The notes below the pieces were generated by a model, which did not search any database, had not been told where the DNA came from, and saw only the letters and a list, made by a program, of their open reading frames with translations. A DNA stretch of 16,403 nucleotides from Rhodospirillales bacterium. GTDB lineage: Bacteria > Pseudomonadota > Alphaproteobacteria > Rhodospirillales > JABHCV01. The position numbers and the translations under genes were made by a program. The stretch lies in assembly GCA_016776705.1 (NCBI GenBank), contig JADHSW010000044.1:1-16403 (forward strand), in the 5' to 3' direction. Positions 1 through 6,791 of this stretch are shown in pieces (the first letter of the stretch is position 1; every line of letters starts with the position of its first letter).

Positions 1-707
1 CGGGTGTCACCCAGTTCAAGCGCAACCCTGTCCACATAGCGCCGAAGGATTGGTGACAGGTAGGCATCGACGATAGTGGTGTCGCCGCGGGACACCAGTT
101 TCATCAGGGGAGATATCTGGTGGGATACGGAAACCTGGGTGAAACCGATGTCGCGCGCGATGGCGGCGACTTTTTTTTCGTGATCCGGATACCGGTAGCC
201 ATGCATGAGGACAATGCCAACCGATCGCAATCCTTCCTCGAAGGCGCTTTGCAAGTCCTTGCGAACCGCCGCCTCATCCAGTGCGGCAATGACGGTGCCA
301 TGGGCGCCGATTCTTTCATCGGTCTCAATGACCTTTTTGTAGAGCATTTCCGGTAGCTGGATGTGACGATCAAACAGGCGGGGCCGGTTTTGATAGCCGA
401 TGCGCAGGGAATCCTTGAAACCTCTTGTCGTCACCAGCAACGTCGGCTCGCCCTTGCGTTCAAGCAGGGCGTTGGTAGCAACTGTGGTGCCCATCTTGAC
501 AGCTTCAATGATTTCCGCAGGAATTGGAGATCTGGTTTCTATCCCCAGCAAATGGCGGATGCCCTCAAGAGCGGCATCGGGGTAGCGTTCCGGGTTTTCC
601 GATAGCAGTTTGTGGGATACAACGTCACCGTTCGGGGCGCGCGCGACGACATCGGTAAATGTGCCGCCGCGGTCAATCCAGAATTGCCATTTGTTTTCGG
701 ATGTCAC
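1..707 (-). CDS. 5-oxoprolinase / hydantoinase A-type protein, N-terminal part (runs off left edge)
   Basis: This open frame has no ATG and continues past base 1; 235 full codons are visible. The translation starts with the acetate kinase-like ATP-binding signature DRGGTFTD (residues 12-19). It continues with GTTVATNALLERKGE (73-87), a run ending RLFDRHI, and SRGDTTIVDAYLSPI (206-220), all hallmarks of the HyuA/5-oxoprolinase superfamily. The WQFWIDRGGTFTD opening and the wording throughout fit the long (about 1200 aa) bacterial form fusing the A and B subunits, but the C-terminal part is outside the window. The family hydrolyses 5-oxo-L-proline to glutamate with ATP, in the cytoplasm. I chose GTG at 707; TTG at 713, whose bases overlap the upstream stop as TTGA, is an alternative. 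Neither has a strong Shine-Dalgarno, so translation is probably coupled to the PAS gene in front. Confidence 0.9.
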   Translation of the reverse strand, partial: MTSENKWQFWIDRGGTFTDVVARAPNGDVVSHKLLSENPERYPDAALEGIRHLLGIETRSPIPAEIIEAVKMGTTVATNALLERKGEPTLLVTTRGFKDSLRIGYQNRPRLFDRHIQLPEMLYKKVIETDERIGAHGTVIAALDEAAVRKDLQSAFEEGLRSVGIVLMHGYRYPDHEKKVAAIARDIGFTQVSVSHQISPLMKLVSRGDTTIVDAYLSPILRRYVDRVALELGDT

Positions 708-709
708 GG

Positions 710-1216
710 TCAAATCAGCACATACACATTTTCAGTCGATTCATCGGAAATATTGTAGAAGGCTAGGCCAATGGCAAAGTCAACATTCTCACCATCCTCG
801 GAGCACGGGACAAGTATAGCCTCAATACGGCGGAATTTATCGATAAAACCATCATGAAAGTGGACCGACCGTTTTGAGTAGGCCGGGCGCTTTTTGTAAT
901 AAACGTTCTGATAACAATGCTCGACCAATCGTTCAAAATCGTTTCCCGAATAAAGCTCTTCAAGGGGAATACCTGTAATATTCCTGTTGTAGTTTCTGTC
1001 AACTTCAGTTCCAGAAAAGTGAAACAGGCAGCCCCTGTTTTCGATTTCCCTGAAATCAATCACCCAGACATTTGGAACCAATGCCGGGATTTCCATTAAA
1101 TCCAGCTTTTTGTAATCTGGAAACGCCTTGCCTTCTGATGAATTAATCAGGAATTCCATGAACGTCAGGATGTCTGGATTTTCGGTCAGCTCCTTGATTT
1201 GGTCGATGGTGATCAT
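710..1216 (-). CDS. PAS domain protein (PAS_5 type)
   Basis: A 168-residue soluble protein without signal peptide or membrane segment. The segment ALVPNVWVIDFRE, followed by a FHFSGTEVD stretch and a C-terminal FAIGLAFYNI strand, resembles the small single-domain PAS_5 proteins abundant in Rhodospirillales-type alphaproteobacteria. These have a PAS fold but no attached output domain and no established function; a sensory or ligand-binding role is inference only. The ATG at 1216 is preceded by AGGAAA (1227-1232 on this strand), which overlaps the TAG of the gene upstream (1231-1233). Its TGA (710-712) overlaps the possible TTG start of the 5-oxoprolinase gene. The tight junctions suggest one transcript with translational coupling. 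The link to oxoproline metabolism is purely positional. Confidence 0.75.
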   Translation of the reverse strand: MITIDQIKELTENPDILTFMEFLINSSEGKAFPDYKKLDLMEIPALVPNVWVIDFREIENRGCLFHFSGTEVDRNYNRNITGIPLEELYSGNDFERLVEHCYQNVYYKKRPAYSKRSVHFHDGFIDKFRRIEAILVPCSEDGENVDFAIGLAFYNISDESTENVYVLI

Positions 1217-1230
1217 ATTTTTGCAGTTTC

Positions 1231-2142
1231 CTATTTGACACCACTGACAGCAATTTTCCGGATGATGTAGTCCCCGCCCAGATTGGCGATGGTGATGCCC
1301 TGGAAGGGGTCGCTGAACCCGCGATCTGTGACGTTGAGAAAAATTTTGCCATCAATGGCGACGCTCATTTTGCCGTTCACGTCGCGTGTCCACAAAACCG
1401 TGTGGCTTTTTTGATCCTCAAGAGGAATGGCGCTCGCGGCTTGTTGGATAATGGTCGTTCCGCGGCTGGAACTTCGTTGCAGGCTCAATGCACCGCCGGG
1501 TGCGTATGACAACCGATAACCAGAATTTGTGTCGGTGCCCTGATATGGGCCAATATCGAAACGTCCCTCTGGCTGCCAGGAACTGAAGTCGAATTCGACG
1601 GAAAACGCGTTCGAGATCGCCACCGTGCTGTGAATGGCGGCCAGTTGGGGTTGGGCAGGTGCGCTTGTTGTTGTGCCGCCAGAGTCCCTGTTCGCTTGTT
1701 TCAATACTGCCCCAAGAATGGCAAAGGCCAAATCCTTACCATCGGAATTCTTGGTTTCGGGCTCAGGTGCGCTCTCAGCCTGCGCGGTGACGGCGCTGCG
1801 AAGTCCCCAATCCTTTTCGATCCAGTATTTGCCGACGCTGACGCTCCACACCGGATTGGTGGTAAAGTCGCCATCCGTGAAGTCGTCAATCAGGACAGAC
1901 ATATTTTGCGGTCCGGAATAACTGCGCGCAAGTTCACGAAGGTCGCGCAGGAAAACCGGATTGGCAGCGCGGGAATTCTCTGCATCGTCGATGAGGGCGT
2001 TCAGCTTATCGATAAGTTCTCGAGTGCTGTCGCCTGCACTACTGCTGCTGCTATCCGGGTTGGACCAGGATGAGTATTTCTGCTCGGCGGAAACAGGCAG
2101 ACTCAAAAGCATCAGGACAAAGAAGGAATATAATATACGCAT
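1231..2142 (-). CDS. secreted protein with a concanavalin A/LamG-like domain
   Basis: A 303-residue protein when started at ATG 2142, which opens directly into a signal peptide (MRILYSFFVLMLLSLPVSA, probable cut before EQK). A TTG seven codons further out would add residues in front of the signal and is less likely. After the signal comes a serine-rich linker (SSSSSAGDS) and a charged helix. From about residue 90 onwards a beta-rich region begins SVLIDDFTDGDFTTNP. Its end (VAIDGKIFLNVTD, then FQGITIANLGGDYIIRKI) resembles the last strands of jelly-roll domains used for carbohydrate binding (LamG/DUF1080-like). No catalytic residues can be named. The product should be periplasmic or extracellular. 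It is the first gene of the minus-strand group, 14 nt ahead of the PAS gene. Confidence 0.6.
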   Translation of the reverse strand: MRILYSFFVLMLLSLPVSAEQKYSSWSNPDSSSSSAGDSTRELIDKLNALIDDAENSRAANPVFLRDLRELARSYSGPQNMSVLIDDFTDGDFTTNPVWSVSVGKYWIEKDWGLRSAVTAQAESAPEPETKNSDGKDLAFAILGAVLKQANRDSGGTTTSAPAQPQLAAIHSTVAISNAFSVEFDFSSWQPEGRFDIGPYQGTDTNSGYRLSYAPGGALSLQRSSSRGTTIIQQAASAIPLEDQKSHTVLWTRDVNGKMSVAIDGKIFLNVTDRGFSDPFQGITIANLGGDYIIRKIAVSGVK

Positions 2143-2295
2143 GATAAATTCATCCGGTTGCAACGTGAGGAGCTTTATTCAGTTGTTTATATCACAAATG
2201 GGCAGGGGGGAAAGGATGGCCCTTCACGCAGTCGTGACATTTTCTTTGCTATCCAGGTGTTGATGTTGGTCCTCCTTACACCTAACTTTTGGACT

Positions 2296-3042
2296 ATGAA
2301 ACAATTACGCCATGCCCTTTATTTTGTATTTTCCGTGCTGATTGCCGGGGTAAGCCTTGTCTGGATGAAAACATCTTTGGCCCACGGCAGTTCAGACTGG
2401 CGCACAGCGAGCAGGGAATCTGCCGGTATTGCCCCTGATCCGTCAGAAATAAAAGAGGCCGTGGTTCAGGTCTATGCCGCCCGTGCCTGGAGTTGGCGCG
2501 GGATATTTGGCGTACATACCTGGATTTCCGTCAAACCAACGGATGCCGTGGAGTTTAGCGTTTACGAAGTGATCGGCTGGCGCTCCTATCGTGGTATGTC
2601 GGTGGTTTCCATATCGAACCGGCCCGCAGATGGCCGTTGGTTCGGCGCCATGCCAACCTTGCTGGCCGACATTCGAGGCGACGGGGTCGATCAGGTCATC
2701 AAGCGCATCGACGCGGCCGCCAGAAGCTATCCTTTTCCCGATGAATACCGGGTCTGGCCGGGGCCAAACTCCAACACATTCACGGCCCATGTTGCCCGCT
2801 CAATCCCGGAGCTGAAACTGGACCTGCCGCCGACGGCAATCGGCAAAGATTATCTGACAGGTAAAACCCTTGTCGCTTCCGCGCCCAGCGGTACGGGTTA
2901 TCAGTTCTCTCTGTTCGGCCTGTTCGGGGTTCTCGCCGGGGTAGAAGAAGGCCTTGAGGTAAATATGTTGGGCTTGACCTTTGGCGTCGACCCGGCTGAC
3001 CTCGCCCTGAAGCTTCCCGCCATCGGTCGTATCGGCCCCTGA
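2296..3042 (+). CDS. exported DUF3750 family protein
   Basis: A 248-residue protein from ATG 2296 with a hydrophobic N-terminal segment (residues 7-24) that acts as signal peptide or membrane anchor. The body carries features I recognise from the DUF3750 family: VYAARAWSWRG followed by HTW (74-76), YRGMSVVSI, and YRVWPGPNSNTF further on. The GPNSNTF stretch is a likely functional site, but the family has no established activity. The frame stays open upstream to about 2158, and ATG 2263 would give a longer protein. 2296 is preferred because it places the hydrophobic segment at the N-terminus, although its ribosome binding site (TGGA) is weak. The gene is divergent from the secreted-protein gene and stands alone, 91 nt before djlA. 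Confidence 0.75.
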   Translation: MKQLRHALYFVFSVLIAGVSLVWMKTSLAHGSSDWRTASRESAGIAPDPSEIKEAVVQVYAARAWSWRGIFGVHTWISVKPTDAVEFSVYEVIGWRSYRGMSVVSISNRPADGRWFGAMPTLLADIRGDGVDQVIKRIDAAARSYPFPDEYRVWPGPNSNTFTAHVARSIPELKLDLPPTAIGKDYLTGKTLVASAPSGTGYQFSLFGLFGVLAGVEEGLEVNMLGLTFGVDPADLALKLPAIGRIGP

Positions 3043-3106
3043 TTCGGAAAAAAACAAAAGGCATGACTTGTCCTGAGAGCCTGTTGCCGCCTATTTTATT
3101 CGAAAG

Positions 3107-3118
3107 TTTGATATCAAA
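3107..3118. promoter_or_regulatory. 12-bp palindrome in front of djlA
   Basis: A perfect inverted repeat, TTTGATATCAAA, sits 15 nt before the djlA start codon in a 91-nt gap. A weak promoter reading is TTGCCG (3084-3089), 17 nt, then TTTGAT (3107-3112), which would put the palindrome on the -10 element. Its half-sites lack the 4-nt spacer of an FNR site. A 12-bp AT-rich palindrome can arise by chance, so a regulatory role is only a possibility. Confidence 0.2.
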
Positions 3119-3133
3119 GGGTCGGGAGCATCC

Positions 3134-3871
3134 ATGAGTATCTGGGGTAAGGTTATTGGCGGTGTCGCCGGTTTTGCGCTTGGTGGCCCACTGGGCGCGT
3201 TGATTGGCACCTATGCGGGTCATAAAATGGACCAGGCCCGATCTGGCGGTGGCGCGACGCTTGGGCACGACACGCAAACCAGGCAGGTCGCCTTCACCAT
3301 GGCGGTGATTGTTCTCAGCGCCAAAATGGCTAAGGCCGACGGTGTCGTCACCCGCGAAGAAGTCGATGCCTTCAAACGGGTTTTCCATATTCCGGCCAAC
3401 GAAATGAAAACCGTTGGCAAGCTGTTCAATGAAGCGCGCAAGGACGCCAGTGGTTTTGAGCCCTATGCCCAACAGGTTGCGCAAATGTTCGTTCATGAGC
3501 CGGCCGTCCTTGAAGAATTGTTGGGTGGCCTGTTCCACATTGCCCGGGCTGATGGGGAAGTTCACCCTTCAGAGCTGGACTTCCTTACCAAGGTTGCGGC
3601 TATTTTTGGATTTAATCAGCGCGATTTCGAGCGCCTGCGCGCCAGCTTTGATACGCCGGAAAAATCCAACCCTTATGAAATCCTGGGTGTATCGCGTGAA
3701 GAAAATGACGCGGCCATCAAAAAAGCCTATCGCAAACTGATTGTTGAAAATCATCCCGACAAACTGATCGCCCAGGGCCTTCCGCAGGAATTCATCGATC
3801 TGGCTAACGAAAAAGTGGCGGCCATTAATTCCGCATACGACACCATCAAAAAGCAACGTGGATTTAGCTGA
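3134..3871 (+). CDS. djlA: DjlA-type co-chaperone (TerB-like domain plus J domain)
   Basis: A 245-residue protein with three parts. Residues about 5-30 form a glycine-zipper-rich hydrophobic segment (GGVAGFALGGPLGALIG), the likely inner-membrane anchor. Residues about 50-175 form a TerB-like helical domain with the repeated KADGVVTREEVD and RADGEVHPSELD motifs. Residues about 182-245 form a J domain with the invariant HPD at 207-209, which stimulates DnaK ATPase. Anchor, TerB-like domain and C-terminal J domain in that order define DjlA; E. coli DjlA is slightly longer (about 270 aa) and acts with DnaK in envelope stress signalling. ATG 3134 has a good GGGAG site 6 nt upstream. The stop codon region overlaps or abuts the amidase gene, suggesting an envelope-maintenance transcription unit. 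Confidence 0.93.
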   Translation: MSIWGKVIGGVAGFALGGPLGALIGTYAGHKMDQARSGGGATLGHDTQTRQVAFTMAVIVLSAKMAKADGVVTREEVDAFKRVFHIPANEMKTVGKLFNEARKDASGFEPYAQQVAQMFVHEPAVLEELLGGLFHIARADGEVHPSELDFLTKVAAIFGFNQRDFERLRASFDTPEKSNPYEILGVSREENDAAIKKAYRKLIVENHPDKLIAQGLPQEFIDLANEKVAAINSAYDTIKKQRGFS

Positions 3872-3872
3872 C

Positions 3873-4535
3873 GTGAAACGCCGCCCTTCATCCAATTTTG
3901 ACGAACGCCCACCGGGAACACCCATCGACATGCTGGTGATCCATTACACAGGTATGGAAAGTTGCGAGGCGGCGATTGAAAGGTTGTGCGATCCCGACTC
4001 AAAGGTCAGCGCCCATTATCTGATAGATGAAGACGGATCAATCACGCAGTTGGTCGAGGAAGATTACCGGGCCTGGCACGCGGGGGAGGCTTACTGGCGG
4101 GGTCATCGGGATATCAACGCCCGTTCCATTGGCATCGAACTGGTCAATCCGGGTCATCAGTTCGGCTATCGCCCTTTTTCAGAATCCCAGATGCGCCGTC
4201 TGGAAACAGTGGCCCTGGATATCGTGCGTCGACACCAAATTCCGGCTCACAATGTGGTCGGCCACAGTGATGTAGCGCCCCGCCGAAAAGAAGATCCTGG
4301 CGAACTTTTTGACTGGTTTCGCCTGTTCGACTTTGGCGTCGGGGTCTGGCCGGAAGGGGCTGTCGACAGCGAGATGGTCGAGGAAGAAGCGGTGGCTATG
4401 CTGAAAATCATCGGATACGAAAACGTAGATATGGCCGTTAGCCTTAAGGCCTTCCAATGTCATTTCCGTCCTGCCAACATCAACGGCAAGCTCGATGAAG
4501 AAACGGCGGGACTGTTGAAAGCACTGACGAGATAA
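3873..4535 (+). CDS. N-acetylmuramoyl-L-alanine amidase (AmpD/AmiD type) with C-terminal peptidoglycan-binding region
   Basis: A 220-residue zinc amidase of the Amidase_2 fold, which cuts the bond between N-acetylmuramic acid and the stem peptide. Visible zinc ligands are H24 (in VIHYTGM), H131 (in VVGHSDVAP) and D141 (in KEDPG). The His-to-Asp spacing of ten and the lysine two residues before the Asp match E. coli AmpD (H154, K162, D164). The IGIELVNPG stretch carries the conserved Glu. Residues about 165-220 resemble a small peptidoglycan-binding domain (LKAFQCHFRP, then GKLDEETAGLLKAL), as in AmiD. There is no signal peptide, so a cytoplasmic muropeptide-recycling role is plausible. GTG 3873, one nt after the djlA TGA, gives the N-terminus usual for the family; GTG 3858, overlapping djlA, would add five residues. 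Confidence 0.9.
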   Translation: MKRRPSSNFDERPPGTPIDMLVIHYTGMESCEAAIERLCDPDSKVSAHYLIDEDGSITQLVEEDYRAWHAGEAYWRGHRDINARSIGIELVNPGHQFGYRPFSESQMRRLETVALDIVRRHQIPAHNVVGHSDVAPRRKEDPGELFDWFRLFDFGVGVWPEGAVDSEMVEEEAVAMLKIIGYENVDMAVSLKAFQCHFRPANINGKLDEETAGLLKALTR

Positions 4536-4562
4536 TCCGATATCCGTGAAAATTAGCGCCGC

Positions 4563-4591
4563 TTGCCACCGGAATGCAGACGTGGGATAAC
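4563..4591 (+). promoter_or_regulatory. probable sigma-70 promoter of rnpB
   Basis: TTGCCA (4563-4568) and GATAAC (4586-4591) are separated by exactly 17 nt, each matching 4 of 6 consensus bases. Transcription would start about 7 nt downstream, at 4598, which is the first base of the P1 helix of the RNase P RNA. This agreement supports the call, although each hexamer alone is weak. Confidence 0.5.
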
Positions 4592-4597
4592 GAGTCG

Positions 4598-4986
<389 letters not shown>

Positions 4987-5038
4987 TTCTTTCAGCCTTT
5001 TTTCAATGCTGGAGGTACTGTTGCGTCAGTGGCTAAAC

Positions 5039-5692
5039 CTAATCAGCAGCAAAACAATAAAACAGTCCTGCGCCGCCGGTGCTTACCAGGCCTTCCTGAG
5101 TGCAATTTCTGGATGCATGGGCGGATGTCCAGGATATGTTGCCGCCGCCATGACGGTCGTGGTGCCCAACCTGGGCGCTACCTTCAGTGGAACTGGTCCA
5201 GTTGCTGCACGTATGATCACCCGTTTCCCATGGGAAGTAGGCGGTGCCGTCGTCTTTTGATCCGGTCAGCATGTCGTGTACGTTGGGTTTGTCGCCACGG
5301 CCATTGACGAGTTTGCCATTTTCGTCAACGGCTGTCCGCTTAACCAAATTGGGACTTATATGAAGTTGATCCAAATCGACGGCAATCAACTCGCCATTGG
5401 CATTATACCAGGGGCCGGAACCGATTCTGTCCCGCGCTGAAATGCCTCGTTTGATTTCTGCCCCGTCGGCCTGGGTGCTGAGGTAGGCCCGCCATGTGCG
5501 CCCGGTGGACCCGGCCGCCGTCGCCAATTTAGTGCAATGAGCATCAGCGCCTTCAAGACCGCCCAGATTTCCGCCTTGTCCAATGCCGACACTTGTAACG
5601 AAAAATCCCATGGGTGGATCACCCGCGAGGGCGAGCGAAGCGTTTAACAGAATAAACAAGCCAGCCGTTGCCATTGTTTTGATTTTGCACAC
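5039..5692 (-). CDS. secreted lectin-like protein
   Basis: A 217-residue protein with a clear signal peptide (residues 1-23, cleavage expected at ALA-GD). The mature part begins GFFVTSVG, then GGNLGGLEGADAHC, RTWRAYLSTQ, ARDRIGSGPW, a CSNWTS motif, VGHHDRHGG and a C-terminal GLFYCFA. Four spaced cysteines (C53 and those in the CSNWTS, NCTQE and FYCFA stretches) suggest two disulfides. This pattern matches a widespread bacterial family usually annotated as lectin, with a C-type lectin/endostatin-like fold; the ligand is unknown. GTG 5692 is chosen because GGGAG lies 9 nt upstream. ATG 5674 has no visible binding site and would leave a shorter signal. The gene is convergent with rnpB and points away from mraZ, so it is not part of the division operon. 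Confidence 0.72.
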   Translation of the reverse strand: MCKIKTMATAGLFILLNASLALAGDPPMGFFVTSVGIGQGGNLGGLEGADAHCTKLATAAGSTGRTWRAYLSTQADGAEIKRGISARDRIGSGPWYNANGELIAVDLDQLHISPNLVKRTAVDENGKLVNGRGDKPNVHDMLTGSKDDGTAYFPWETGDHTCSNWTSSTEGSAQVGHHDRHGGGNISWTSAHASRNCTQEGLVSTGGAGLFYCFAAD

Positions 5693-6132
5693 GTCAGTTT
5701 TCTCCCTTGGTTAAATATCGACCGCTATATCTGTGTTATAGACTAACTCTTTCGGTGCGATACTAGATTATTTTTCCTGTTATCTGGGTAACATTGCCGT
5801 GAATTTTAACATCTTGAACAGTGCGTTTATTGACGCCCTCCATATCTTGAGTCAATGCCTGCAGATACTTTTCTGACTGACCCAGTGATTCGCGCCTTTC
5901 ACAGTCTTTAAAATTAATCCACGCCCTTCCATGCAGCCAGCAAATGGCCGCAAATGCGCCTGATTTTTGCCGCTATATCCCTGTTAAATGAAAATCTTAC
6001 GGCTTTAACCCTTTGGCAAGTACTCGCGCGCGATATTTGGGGATTCTGCCTGAGACTCTTTCCGTCCGGCCTGGTTGATGCCTAATTCATGGAATTTTAG
6101 ACACTTTCCAGGCTCGGTAAAGACTTTGTTAA
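5693..6132. other. gene-free, AT-richer gap upstream of the mraZ operator
   Basis: No coding frame of convincing quality is visible on either strand, and base composition is clearly more AT-rich than the neighbouring genes. The left end must hold the promoter of the lectin-like gene. One imperfect direct repeat stands out: CCGCTATATCTGTGTTATA (5722-5740) and CCGCTATATCCCTGTTAAA (5970-5988), 16 of 19 bases identical, 248 bp apart. I could not recognise a structured RNA, tRNA or insertion-sequence remnant. Confidence 0.5.
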
Positions 6133-6197
6133 CCCTATAAAACCCATAATATCCCATTGCTTCCCATATATCCCCATGGTATCCCATGACATCCCGT
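6133..6197 (-). promoter_or_regulatory. MraZ operator: seven ATGGG-type boxes at 10-bp period
   Basis: Read on the plus strand, CCCAT occurs at 6143, 6153, 6163, 6173 and 6183. One-mismatch forms flank it: CCCTA at 6133 (read as CCC+TA) and CCCGT at 6193. All seven begin exactly 10 bp apart. On the minus strand the repeat unit is ATGGG plus five variable bases. E. coli MraZ is known to bind TGGGN direct repeats separated by 5-nt spacers in front of its own gene, and the boxes here have that sequence and spacing. They lie 122 bp upstream of mraZ. The 10-bp period puts every box on one DNA face, as a ring-shaped MraZ oligomer would need. Two -10-like hexamers, TATAAA (6136-6141) and CATAAT (6145-6150), lie inside the array, so binding would block transcription. 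The boxes are oriented opposite to mraZ. Confidence 0.8.
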
Positions 6198-6318
6198 CAA
6201 AAACCTTGGGGGGGACCTAGGCCTGTAATCGTCGCGTGCTGGGGCTTCTGACGATCCGAACGGGCCAAATTCCCAAGAGATGACGGGGTGGGAGAGCAAA
6301 ACGGTATCGGGGACCGAC
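6198..6318 (+). promoter_or_regulatory. probable 5' leader of the dcw transcript
   Basis: A 121-nt stretch lies between the last MraZ box and the mraZ start. It contains a run of seven G (6208-6214), the palindrome CCTAGG (6216-6221), and an inverted repeat ATCGTC (6228-6233) / GACGAT (6250-6255) that could form a small hairpin with a 16-nt loop. A -10-like TGTAAT (6224-6229) has no convincing -35 partner. It may be untranslated leader if transcription starts in the operator. Confidence 0.3.
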
Positions 6319-6789
6319 ATGACGCTGTTGGTAGGCAGACACGTCAACAAGATTGACAAAAAAGGACGGATTTCCGTCCCAAAACCTTTCCGCGACACGT
6401 TCGTCGCAGAAGGGTTTTCTGGCGTCTATGTCTATCCGTCGATCCGCTTTAAGGCCATTGAAGCCTGCGGCGAGACCTATTTCCGACAATTAACCCAACG
6501 CCTCGACGACTCTCTTGAAATGTTTTCACCGGAACAAGACGATCTTTTGATCGCCATCCTTGATAACGCCCACGCCCTTTCCTTTGACCCCGAAGGCCGT
6601 ATCGTCGTCCCCGACGAATTACTTGAAATGGCGGGAATTTCGTCAGAAGCACGCTTTGTCGGGCGCGTCAATTTCTTTCAGATATGGGACCCCCAATCCC
6701 ACGAAGAACACCGTCATCGCGGTCTGGATCAGGCTCGCGCCAGGGGCGTCACCCTGCCGCCGCGTCAAATCCCCAGCGGAGAGTCCTGA
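6319..6789 (+). CDS. mraZ: MraZ, transcriptional regulator of the division and cell wall cluster
   Basis: A 156-residue protein with two SpoVT/AbrB-like swapped-hairpin domains, each carrying the signature DxxGR: DKKGR at 13-17 (in KIDKKGRISVPK) and DPEGR at 90-94 (in SFDPEGRIVVPDEL). MraZ forms ring-like oligomers that bind tandem TGGG repeats and, in E. coli, represses its own operon. The matching repeats lie upstream at 6133-6197, arguing for autoregulation here too. The start at ATG 6319 has GGGGA 5 nt upstream and gives the usual N-terminus (short lead, then GRHVNKID). An in-frame ATG at 6280 would add 13 unconserved residues and lacks a well-spaced binding site. The stop is 2 nt before rsmH. 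Confidence 0.95.
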   Translation: MTLLVGRHVNKIDKKGRISVPKPFRDTFVAEGFSGVYVYPSIRFKAIEACGETYFRQLTQRLDDSLEMFSPEQDDLLIAILDNAHALSFDPEGRIVVPDELLEMAGISSEARFVGRVNFFQIWDPQSHEEHRHRGLDQARARGVTLPPRQIPSGES

Positions 6790-6791
6790 TC

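Noticed and set aside
1630..2073. 147-codon plus-strand frame
   Set aside because: It is antisense to the secreted jelly-roll protein, whose frame has a clean signal peptide.
3107..3118. FNR-type site
   Set aside because: The half-sites TTGAT and ATCAA overlap, without the 4-nt spacer an FNR box needs.
2780..3565. 261-codon minus-strand frame
   Set aside because: It spans the DUF3750 gene end, the intergenic gap and djlA, and has no family features; the plus-strand genes explain the sequence.
6005..6187. Small minus-strand frame starting MGYHGDIWEAMGYYG
   Set aside because: Its methionine-glycine pattern is produced by the ATGGG operator boxes; there is no binding site and no plausible protein.
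6133..6197. CRISPR or other mobile repeat array
   Set aside because: The repeated unit is only five bases with 5-nt variable spacers. That fits MraZ boxes, not CRISPR repeats of 20 bases or more.
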